Positions 50,585 to 57,343 of a DNA stretch of 64,000 nt are shown here, in pieces. The DNA lies in contig NZ_JACZZA010000002.1 in NCBI RefSeq assembly GCF_014863405.1, positions 248,001-312,000 of the forward strand, read 5' to 3'. The position numbers and the translations under genes are program-made. The stretch is from Dyella acidiphila (GTDB lineage Bacteria; Pseudomonadota; Gammaproteobacteria; Xanthomonadales; Rhodanobacteraceae). Each line of letters starts with the position of its first letter. Within the stretch, counting starts at the first letter, position 1. The notes under the pieces were generated by a model that was not told the DNA's origin, made no database searches, and was given only the letters and a program-made list of their open reading frames with translations.

Positions 50585-50844
50585 TCTGAAAGAAGATTCC
50601 GAACTACTGATCCAGGCCGACAATTCAAAAGCCGCCATGCGTTTTAGAACGGCTTAATCCGCCCCCAGAGCAGACTCTCCCTTAGGGAAGAGCCGCACCG
50701 TAAGACTTGATCCTACCTATGTCACGGTGACGTCTGGCACTCGTCGTTGAATTGGCCTCTGTATAGCGTCAGGTGGACGAAAGTCCTGTATGGAACGCTT
50801 TACCCATTGATATGGCGCCGACCGCCGGCGCTACGGGGAGTGCC

Positions 50845-51552
50845 ATGGCAAGTACCGTGATCGATCGCTCACAGCGTATCGCCGCGAGGACGGCGGGCGC
50901 TCTATATCTGCTACTGATGGCTTGCGGCGTATTTGGCGAATTCAATGCGCGAGGCCGTCTTATTGCGGACAACGATCCTGCCAAGACGGCAGCCCTTATC
51001 ACCGGGCATTTGCAATTATTCCGCATCGGCATCGTCAGTGACCTGGCGGCTTTTTCCGGTGACATCGCCATGGCAGTGGCGCTATATGTGCTGCTTCGTC
51101 CGGTCGGGAGGTATCTGGCCCTGCTTGGCGCGTTTTGGCGGGTGGCGGAAGCTGCGGTACTCGGGGTGATTACGCTCAATAGCGTGACCATGTTGCTACT
51201 GCTTACCGATGCGCGCTATGCCTCGGTGTTTTCAAGCCAGCAGATACAAAACCTCGTTTGGCTATTCAATGACACGCATGATGCCGGCTACAACATCGGC
51301 GTGGTCTTTCTATCGCTTGGCTCTATGGTTTTTAGCTGGCTGCTGCTCAAATCCCGCTATATACCCCGCCTACTCGCGGGATTCGGCTTGCTGGCCTATA
51401 CGCTGATGTTGATTGGAACGGTTGCCAACATCGTATGGCCTGATAATCGCGTGGGCGTGAATTTCGATACGCCAGCCGGACTTTACGAAATCACTGCCGG
51501 CTTGTGGCTGCTTCTTCGTGGCATCAAGGAGCCGCAGGATCGCCGGCGATAA
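50845..51552 (+). CDS. DUF4386 membrane protein
   Basis: From ATG 50845 (GGGGAG 5 nt upstream) the product is 235 residues with six membrane helices. The DUF4386 order is clear: 'SQRIAARTAGALYLLLMACG', 'GDIAMAVALYVLLRPVGRYL', 'NDTHDAGYNIGVVFLSLGSM' and a final 'GLYEITAGLWLLLRGIK'. The family is common and uncharacterised. Upstream in-frame starts at 50773 (GTG) and 50812 lack a comparable ribosome-binding site. Confidence 0.8.
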   Translation: MASTVIDRSQRIAARTAGALYLLLMACGVFGEFNARGRLIADNDPAKTAALITGHLQLFRIGIVSDLAAFSGDIAMAVALYVLLRPVGRYLALLGAFWRVAEAAVLGVITLNSVTMLLLLTDARYASVFSSQQIQNLVWLFNDTHDAGYNIGVVFLSLGSMVFSWLLLKSRYIPRLLAGFGLLAYTLMLIGTVANIVWPDNRVGVNFDTPAGLYEITAGLWLLLRGIKEPQDRRR

Positions 51553-51881
51553 GGAACAATCCGGCGCAGGGCCATCACCCCATTCTGCCTATGCACAACA
51601 GGCGCATGTCGATTCAGAAGACGGCGGTACCTGGTGTGATTTCAGAGCCGAAAAAGCCTGTTCCATGACAGGTGTTCGTGCTTTTCAATCGCCCCGTGAC
51701 TTTGGTCACGACATCGCGCGTGACTTTGGTCATGACATCGCGCGTTACTTTAGTCACGACGCCAATTGCCTCAAAAAAAACGATACCAAGTGTCATTTTT
51801 TTTAATGAACTCTGTTCGTTTTATTTCCTTTTGCAAGCCGAAAATGATGCAACGGACATAGGCGTCCGTTTGGAGGCAACT
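51553..51881. other. intergenic region holding the triple 24-bp repeat
   Basis: No protein gene is seen. It contains the repeats at 51695-51766 and an AT-rich stretch at 51770-51840 that is probably the promoter of the next gene. Confidence 0.5.
51695..51766. repeat. three tandem 24-bp repeats, each with a GTGAC-N4-GTCAC dyad
   Basis: Units begin at 51695, 51719 and 51743. Units 1 and 2 differ by one base. Unit 3 has more changes. Each carries GTGACTTTGGTCAC or a close variant, a 5-bp inverted repeat with a 4-bp spacer. They lie 115-190 bp upstream of the exported-protein gene, so they may be a cluster of regulator binding sites. Confidence 0.8.
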
Positions 51882-52325
51882 ATGAAACGCCTGATCATAG
51901 CCCCGACCATCGCCCTGGGTTTTGCATGCATCGGCAGTATCAGTGCTGCCCAGGACCAGATTCACACCACCAACTTGCCAAACTTCACGGTTACCGCACC
52001 CGCAGACCAATACGAAACCTACGTCGTCGACTTGCACACTGGCTACGGCCTGGAAGCTTTTGTCGGCAACACGCACAGCCAGTACATGCAAGCAGCGCGG
52101 GCAGCCGAAAGATCCGAAGCGCTGCGGAAACTGGGCATGTCCCCGCAGCCACTCGTCGCCATGGCCATCGACAATTCAAGCGGACCGGGCGTAGCGAAGC
52201 GGATCCTTCTGAGCGACTCCGCCCAAAGTACGGTTGCCATCGTCGATGTGTATTGCAAGCGGGCGGTGCCGATCGGACGCAAACACTGCCAGTTATTTTC
52301 CCGGCAGACTCAGGTCAGCGTATAG
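51882..52325 (+). CDS. small exported protein of unknown function
   Basis: The product is 147 residues, with a TGGAGG box before the ATG. The signal peptide is clear (1-22, 'SISAAQ'). The mature part includes 'VVDLHTGYGLEAFVGNTHSQ' and 'MQAARAAERSEALRKLGMSP', and ends with two cysteines in 'VYCKRAVPIGRKHC' that could pair. No family recognised. The preceding repeat cluster suggests specific regulation. Confidence 0.7.
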   Translation: MKRLIIAPTIALGFACIGSISAAQDQIHTTNLPNFTVTAPADQYETYVVDLHTGYGLEAFVGNTHSQYMQAARAAERSEALRKLGMSPQPLVAMAIDNSSGPGVAKRILLSDSAQSTVAIVDVYCKRAVPIGRKHCQLFSRQTQVSV

Positions 52326-52657
52326 CTAGGACCTGGAGACGGTGTTGCTCACTCCGATTGACGCGGTTTATTTGTGCTCGCCAACCGTTAATGTTCCTTT
52401 TGGCTCTCCCTTGACCCTACGTGTCACCCTCAATCCGACGTCCCCTGCTCGCCCGTCGGCTTGAAAAGTCCAAGCACAACAGATAGTCGCAGAGTGATAT
52501 AACGCTCGCAAAAAGCAGGCCGGAGGTAGTTGAAAGCATTCACTACCTCCGTCTTGCTTTCTGGAGGGTGCTGCGTTCCGGCTTGAGGTATGCGGGTGGC
52601 AAACCCCATTAACTCAATTCAAAATACCGGACGTGACCCCAAAGGATCAGAAGCGTC
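52326..52657. other. intergenic region with hairpin repeat R1
   Basis: These 332 bp contain no supported gene. The first member of the hairpin repeat family (52512-52560) lies about 100 bp before the KptA start. Confidence 0.5.
52512..52560. repeat. terminator-like hairpin repeat R1 (diverged)
   Basis: GGAGGTAGT pairs with ACTACCTCC around an 11-nt loop, with an outer AAAGCA/TGCTTT pair. It shares the GGAGGTAGTT...ACTACCTCC core with R2-R4 but has a different outer stem and no GTTTTT end. Confidence 0.7.
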
Positions 52658-53203
52658 GTGGACAAGACTCTCGTCTCCAAAAGCAAATTTCTTAGCCTGG
52701 TGCTCAGGCACCAGCCGGAATCGATTGGACTCATGCTCGACCCCAACGGATGGGCAGACGTGCAAGAGCTTGTTCGTCTCGCCAATGCACATGGCAATCG
52801 CATAACGTTCGACGATATTCGGATTATCGTCAGCCTCAGCGAGAAGCAGCGTTTCGCGCTCGATCCTTCCGGCCTAAGAATCCGGGCAAATCAGGGGCAC
52901 TCCGTCAAGGTGGATCTTGAGCTTTCGCCTCTCCAACCTCCGGAAATCCTCTATCACGGAACCGCCACGCGCTTCCTGCCTTCCATCCATCAATCGGGCT
53001 TGCTAAAGGGTGCAAGGCATCATGTCCATCTTTCGCGAGATGCGGACACGGCAAATGCGGTCGGACGCCGCCATGGGCAGCCTGTGATCCTCACCATTTT
53101 GGCTGAGGATATGTGGCGCAGCGGGCAGATGTTCTATCAGTCCGATAATGGGGTCTGGCTTACCGACCACGTTCCGGTTTCTTGGATCAAATTTCCAGCC
53201 TAG
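52658..53203 (+). CDS. kptA: tRNA 2'-phosphotransferase
   Basis: The product is 181 residues starting at GTG 52658. The TPT1/KptA signature residues are visible: 'SLVLRHQPESIGL' with the first Arg-His, 'RANQGHSVKVD', 'LYHGTATRFLPSI', and the final HHVHLS-type block 'ARHHVHLSRD'. The enzyme removes a 2'-phosphate from RNA with NAD+, forming ADP-ribose 1'',2''-cyclic phosphate. In bacteria its natural substrate is uncertain. It is bracketed by hairpin repeats R1 and R2. Confidence 0.9.
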   Translation: MDKTLVSKSKFLSLVLRHQPESIGLMLDPNGWADVQELVRLANAHGNRITFDDIRIIVSLSEKQRFALDPSGLRIRANQGHSVKVDLELSPLQPPEILYHGTATRFLPSIHQSGLLKGARHHVHLSRDADTANAVGRRHGQPVILTILAEDMWRSGQMFYQSDNGVWLTDHVPVSWIKFPA

Positions 53204-53235
53204 ATTTTTGGGGATAGCAGCTGTCTTTCTACTTC

Positions 53236-53290
53236 CGGTAATGGGGCCGGAATGGTTAAAGTGGACTAACTACCTCCGGCCCGTTTTTCG
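53236..53290 (+). repeat. terminator-like hairpin repeat R2
   Basis: GGGCCGGA...GTTA and TAAC...TCCGGCCC pair around AAGTGGAC. A GTTTTT tract follows. It begins with CGGTAATG, as R4 does, and lies 33 bp after the KptA stop. It works as a terminator by structure. Confidence 0.8.
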
Positions 53291-53330
53291 CAGTCGTTAC
53301 ACTGCCCATCTCGTTTCCCTGGCCATTCCC

Positions 53331-54068
53331 ATGCCCGATCCGGTTCGACTTTCCCATCGCGTCTCCGAGCTGTTCGGCCTGTCACGTGCCGAAGCGGAGC
53401 AATTCATCGAGAACGGCTGGGTGTCGGTCGATGGCCAGGTGATCGAGATGCCGCACCATAAGGTGACCGTCGAGCGTGTCGAACTCGATCCCAACGCTCG
53501 TCGGGAAGCGGTGGAGCCGGCGACGATCTTGCTGCACAAGCCAGCAGGCATCAACGCCATCTACGGTGACAAGTCAGCCATCACGCTGGTAACTCCAGCA
53601 ACACGCTGGGCCGATGACCCTAGTGGCGAACGTCTGCTGCGCCGCCATTTCCATCGTTTGACGTCGCCCGTGCCGATGGACGTCGAAGCCAGTGGCTTGT
53701 TGGTGCTTACCCAGGATGGCCGGGTATGGCGCCGCCTGACCGAAGATGCCGGCCTTATCGAGCACGAGTACGTCGTGGAAATCAGTGGTGAGATCGCGCC
53801 CGACGGTCTGGACCGGCTCAACCATGGCCTGAGTTTTAACGGTCGTACACTGCCACCGTGCAAGGTCAGTTGGCAGAACGAAACCCGGCTGCGCTTCGCC
53901 ATCAAAGGGGTGCAAGACGGACAGCTGCGCGACATGTGCACACAGGTCGGGCTGACTTTAGTGTCGATCCGTCGACTGCGCATCGGCAAGGTCGCGCTGG
54001 GCAAGGGCCCGAACGGCGCCATGCCAGCGGGAATGTGGCGCTATCTGCCGGTGGGCGAGAAATTCTGA
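53331..54068 (+). CDS. RsuA/RluF-family RNA pseudouridine synthase
   Basis: The product is 245 residues from ATG 53331. The N-terminal S4 domain is 'LSHRVSELFGLSRAEAEQFI...GWVSVDGQ' (about 5-40). The catalytic block is 'SPVPMDVEASGLLVLTQDG', with Asp in MD where the family has RLD (about residue 119); Arg is replaced by Met. The C-terminal 'LRRLRIGKVALG'-like block is conserved. Such enzymes make pseudouridine in rRNA. The RLD to PMD change occurs in RluF-like paralogues, but the loss of Arg could affect activity. It lies between hairpin repeats R2 and R3. Confidence 0.8.
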   Translation: MPDPVRLSHRVSELFGLSRAEAEQFIENGWVSVDGQVIEMPHHKVTVERVELDPNARREAVEPATILLHKPAGINAIYGDKSAITLVTPATRWADDPSGERLLRRHFHRLTSPVPMDVEASGLLVLTQDGRVWRRLTEDAGLIEHEYVVEISGEIAPDGLDRLNHGLSFNGRTLPPCKVSWQNETRLRFAIKGVQDGQLRDMCTQVGLTLVSIRRLRIGKVALGKGPNGAMPAGMWRYLPVGEKF

Positions 54069-54118
54069 AACAGCGCGTTTCTTCGGCGATGCCAATAGTG
54101 TGAACACGAACATGCGCA

Positions 54119-54204
54119 GGTAATGGGGCCCGGCAATGAGGCCAGAGGTGGTTAAAGTGGCTTAACTACCTCCGGCCCGTTTTTAGAGACAGGCCCGTTT
54201 TTAG
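54119..54204 (+). repeat. terminator-like hairpin repeat R3 plus partial second tail
   Basis: GGCCAGAGGTGGTTA pairs with TAACTACCTCCGGCC around AAGTGGCT and is followed by GTTTTTAGAGA. Directly after it a second partial tail, AGGCCCGTTTTTAGAC, repeats the end. An upstream GGTAATGGGGCC matches the start of R2. Confidence 0.8.
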
Positions 54205-54232
54205 ACAATATAAGGTCAAATTTCCAGTGGCT

Positions 54233-54460
54233 ATGAACCGTAATGCGCTCAAGTGGAAGCTGTTGGCTTGGCTAACATGCACCTCTATCGGGGCAGTGAT
54301 AGGCCTACTGTTGATTCCGCTAAATCATCTGATTAATGTCTTCACTGGGCATAAAGAGTTTCCCGGCGAAAGCTTGCTCATTTTCTATCCGTTTCTCTTG
54401 TTTGGCGTGATTTCCGGATTTGTGGGCGCTATTCGGATGCGGCCGAGAATTTGGGGTTAG
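54233..54460 (+). CDS. small membrane protein between hairpin repeats
   Basis: The product is 75 residues; a GTG at 54227 is an alternative start. Two membrane helices (about 10-30 and 45-65) flank a short polar loop 'FTGHKEFPGES'. No family recognised. It is preceded by R3 and followed by R4. The base composition is more AT-rich than its neighbours, which hints at foreign origin. Confidence 0.6.
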   Translation: MNRNALKWKLLAWLTCTSIGAVIGLLLIPLNHLINVFTGHKEFPGESLLIFYPFLLFGVISGFVGAIRMRPRIWG

Positions 54461-54514
54461 GTGACCTTTGCCCTTGCTCAAGAGGTCCGCTTTCGACCCA
54501 ATTGGCGGTAATGC

Positions 54515-54569
54515 GGTAATGGGCCGGAGGTAGTCAAAGTGGACTAACTAACTCCAGCCCGTTTTTCGT
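54515..54569 (+). repeat. terminator-like hairpin repeat R4
   Basis: CGGTAATGGGCCGGAGGTAG is followed by TCAAAGTGGACTAACT and AACTCCAGCCCGTTTTTCG. It differs from R2 mainly by substitutions that preserve the hairpin. It lies 55 bp after the small membrane protein gene. Confidence 0.75.
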
Positions 54570-54700
54570 TCAGCGTTTCACCAGGTCATACGCGGACGCC
54601 AGCGAGATACCGCAAGACGAACAGTTCCTGCCTCTAGGGTCTCTCTTCGATCCGAAGCGGACGATCGGCGATAAGCACTACAAGAGCAAGGAAGCCTTAA

Positions 54701-55348
54701 ATGTCGACACCTCAGCATTCACGCTTGATCAACGCGGCTGCCAAAGCAGCACTTCGCCCTCTTGGTTGTGTACAGAAGGGTCGTTCTAGAACCTGGCTTG
54801 ATGACCGTTCCTGGTGGATCGGAGTTATCGAGTTCCAGCCTTCTTCCTGGGCTAAAGGAAGCTATCTGAACGTTGGCGCGTGCTGGCTTTGGTATGAGAA
54901 GGATCACTTATCATTTGATGCTGGAAATAGAGTTGGGAGCTTCCAGCCGTTCATGGTTGATGAGCAGTTTGCGCCAGTGGCCAAAAAACTGGCGGAACGG
55001 GCGAGCCAAGAAGTAATCGCCCTGCGTGGTCGCTTCCCATCGCCTTCGCATGTGCAGACGTGGCTCGCTGCAAAGCCATGCACCTCGATATGGGATCACT
55101 ACCATTTAGCCGTGTCGACCGGACTGTCCGGGGAAACAGCACAGAGCAAGCAGTCCTTCGCTGACGTGATATCTGATCCAGATGAGAGACCTTGGGCCAC
55201 TGAAATCAGGCGGCGAGCCGCTGAGTTCATGCGCTGCCTGGAGCTTGGAAATGGATTTGAGGCAGAGGTCATGGGCACCGTTAAACGCACAAGAAGCTTG
55301 CTTGGGCTCCCGCCCTTACCGGAGGATGCCGATGCACGCTTCGAATAG
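54701..55348 (+). CDS. hypothetical protein, DUF4304-like
   Basis: The product is 215 residues. Blocks such as 'AALRPLGCVQKGRSRTWLDD' and 'WWIGVIEFQPSSWAKGSYLN' then 'VGACWLWY' resemble DUF4304-type proteins ('LGF..kg..f.R...viefQ...f.vN.g'), some of which are toxin or immunity-related. That likeness is from pattern only. Its lower GC and rare-codon look contrast with the surrounding chromosome. No partner toxin is adjacent. Confidence 0.6.
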   Translation: MSTPQHSRLINAAAKAALRPLGCVQKGRSRTWLDDRSWWIGVIEFQPSSWAKGSYLNVGACWLWYEKDHLSFDAGNRVGSFQPFMVDEQFAPVAKKLAERASQEVIALRGRFPSPSHVQTWLAAKPCTSIWDHYHLAVSTGLSGETAQSKQSFADVISDPDERPWATEIRRRAAEFMRCLELGNGFEAEVMGTVKRTRSLLGLPPLPEDADARFE

Positions 55349-55431
55349 AAGGGAATATTCCCGCAGAGTTCGTTCTGCACCCGAGGCAGGCTTTATAGAA
55401 ATGGTCAACCTGTGTATCTAGTCAGCTACTG

Positions 55432-55731
55432 ATGATGAATGCGAGCAAGCGAATGAATAAGCCTTCATTAGAAGGAAAAGAATACCGCAGCGCATTCACG
55501 CTCTACAGCTCGGATGGAAAGCGCGCTGCGGAGGTGCTGGAGTTTCGCCATGGTGAAACATATCTCGACGAGCGGGAATGGCTCGATGGCACCACCTTCA
55601 AGAATAGGCATTCCGGTAGCTTGGTCGGCCCTTTCGCCTCGCCAGAGGATGCGCGTAAATTCATAGTGGACACCTGCTGGTTTCGCGGAACCCAGGACCA
55701 CGCGTCCGTTAGCGACTCAAAGCAAACATAG
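55432..55731 (+). CDS. hypothetical protein, 99 residues
   Basis: An ATG at 55432 and another at 55435 are equally possible. The product mixes strands and charged helices ('SAFTLYSSDGKRAAEVLEFR', 'HGETYLDEREWLDGTTF'). It shows no membrane segment, signal peptide or known motif. It sits between a DUF4304-like gene and a glyoxalase-fold gene and reads in the same direction. Confidence 0.55.
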   Translation: MMNASKRMNKPSLEGKEYRSAFTLYSSDGKRAAEVLEFRHGETYLDEREWLDGTTFKNRHSGSLVGPFASPEDARKFIVDTCWFRGTQDHASVSDSKQT

Positions 55732-55766
55732 CCATATTCAGCCGGACGGAGCCTGGGGAGGCCACC

Positions 55767-56144
55767 ATGGCAGAGCAAACGGTACGGGAATACGCCTCTC
55801 ATCGGTGGTACGCACGGCCGGTATGGTTTGTATCCAACATCCAGCATTCTCTCGATTTCTATGTCGGCAAGCTCGGGTTTGAGAAGCAATGGCACGAGGC
55901 GGATGGCAAGGGCGGCGTATGCCAGGTGCACCGGTCGGGATGCGAAATCATCCTTTGCGAAGATGCCGGCCGCCGTGACCGTGGCCGACTCTTTATCGAG
56001 TTGACGCGCGAGGGATTCGAAGGGTTGCTCAGGGAGGCCGCAGAGCGGTCCATTCCCACCCAGAAATCATGGTGGGGCAATGACGTCATACGCATTCTGG
56101 ATCCCGATGACAACGAGCTTCTCTTTCCGGTTTCGAACGAGTGA
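55767..56144 (+). CDS. glyoxalase/bleomycin-resistance (VOC) fold protein
   Basis: The product is 125 residues, with GGGGAGG before the ATG. The bleomycin-resistance variant of the VOC fold is clear: 'RPVWFVSNIQHSLDFYVGKL' 'GFEKQW' at the start, 'CQVHRSGCEIILCED' in the middle, and 'DVIRILDPDDNELLFPVS' at the end. Members bind drugs or metals, or catalyse lyase/dioxygenase steps; the His/Glu metal ligands of true glyoxalase are incomplete. Function unresolved. Confidence 0.8.
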   Translation: MAEQTVREYASHRWYARPVWFVSNIQHSLDFYVGKLGFEKQWHEADGKGGVCQVHRSGCEIILCEDAGRRDRGRLFIELTREGFEGLLREAAERSIPTQKSWWGNDVIRILDPDDNELLFPVSNE

Positions 56145-56248
56145 GTCAGGGTGCGATCTGTGTATGAGCGCCGTCATCGACACACCGGACACCGTTGCTG
56201 GTATTAATTGCTTTACGCGTAAAATGCAGGCTACACCGGAGGTAGCAC

Positions 56249-56479
56249 ATGAATAGCGACAATCGCGCATGGTTTGGCCCCAAGCGGATCGGCTGGGGTT
56301 ATGGCCCACGTAGCTGGCAAGGCTGGCTTACCGTGGCCATCTACGCGCTGCTGATGATGACCTTGCCGACGTTTTTGGGGCCGCAACTGGGTCAGAACGG
56401 GGTCCGGACGGTATGGATCGTTTTGACGGTGCTGTTCTTTGTCGTGTTTTTCTGGAAGCTGGATCGACGCGCCTCCTGA
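56249..56479 (+). CDS. small conserved membrane protein
   Basis: The product is 76 residues, with GGAGGTAGCAC before the ATG. The N-terminus 'AWFGPKRIGWGYGPRSWQGW' is followed by two membrane helices (about 27-44 and 53-71). This N-terminal Trp/Gly pattern is seen in small proteins of unknown function in several proteobacteria. No operon partner is certain; the DUF3592 gene starts 67 bp downstream. Confidence 0.7.
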   Translation: MNSDNRAWFGPKRIGWGYGPRSWQGWLTVAIYALLMMTLPTFLGPQLGQNGVRTVWIVLTVLFFVVFFWKLDRRAS

Positions 56480-56546
56480 TGAGGAAGACGCGCCATCGTT
56501 TAGCGCCAATCTTGCTGGATCACCGGCCATTTCCAAGAAGCCGGCC

Positions 56547-57029
56547 ATGAGCGAGCACGCCCACAAGCCGCCGAATCAGCTGGAGTCAGCGTCGGGGACA
56601 CTGGCGATAGCACTATCTGTCGGCTTGGGCGCTCTGATTCTTTTCTTGGCGGCAAGCCTCGGCTATCGCCAATTGGCGTTTGCGGTGGAGTCACGCACCG
56701 CGCATGGAACCGTGACGAAGGTCGAGCAGACCCAGTCCATGCACAAAGGTGGGGTCAGAATTACGGATTGGCCGATTATTTCGTTTCCCAATGCGGCCGG
56801 TAACACCGTGACCTTCAAGCCCAAAGAAACATGGGATTTTCTTCACTATGCAATCGGGCAAAAAGTAGACGTGCTGTACTTGCCGGATGAGCCCGCAAGC
56901 GCGCAGATAGATTCGTTCGTACCTTTGTTTGGGATCCCGGTTTTTACCGCTTTTATCGGGGCTGCATTTATCGTGCTGCCATTCCGTATCAAAAAGAACT
57001 GGCAGCGCGACAGGCGTAAGCACCGCTGA
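56547..57029 (+). CDS. DUF3592 membrane protein
   Basis: The product is 160 residues. One N-terminal helix (about 17-38) and one C-terminal helix (about 125-146) enclose a periplasmic beta domain. 'GTVTKVEQTQ' and 'WPIISFPNAAGNTVTFKP', then 'IGQKVDVLYLPDEPASAQID', are the hallmark of DUF3592. The family's role is unknown. It is close to the preceding small membrane protein and likely transcribed with it. Confidence 0.75.
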   Translation: MSEHAHKPPNQLESASGTLAIALSVGLGALILFLAASLGYRQLAFAVESRTAHGTVTKVEQTQSMHKGGVRITDWPIISFPNAAGNTVTFKPKETWDFLHYAIGQKVDVLYLPDEPASAQIDSFVPLFGIPVFTAFIGAAFIVLPFRIKKNWQRDRRKHR

Positions 57030-57343
57030 TTGCGTGCATTCGCTGCGAGCGTCCGGCGACGAACTCTGCTGTCCATTTGCGGACACCCCGATCCGGATCC
57101 GGACAATGCAGCGCAATGGCGATGCCCCATCACCGCCATCAAGCCTTGATCCACAAGGCTTTTTCTTTTGGCTGCCACCTGGCATGCCGCTTGCCATACC
57201 CGCTACATGACTATGGCAAATCCGCTATACCGCACCGGGCGACAACGCCCCTCGCCGTTTATGATCGACCGCAACGCGCCAGCTGCATTACGCCGATGCG
57301 CGCGTTGCATGGGGAATAAATCGATGCACGGACGGGGTAGCGC
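57030..57343. other. intergenic region, nothing identified
   Basis: These 314 bp lie between the DUF3592 gene and the permease gene. Only shadow frames are present. The permease promoter should be here. Confidence 0.4.

Noticed and set aside
51695-51766. 24-bp repeats as plasmid iterons
   Set aside because: No Rep gene or other origin feature nearby and only three copies; left as a regulatory candidate.
52512-54569. Hairpin repeats R1-R4 as integron attC sites
   Set aside because: Order of half sites is GTTAAAG...ACTAAC and does not fit RYYYAAC...GTTRRRY. No integrase gene is present. A terminator-like role fits better.
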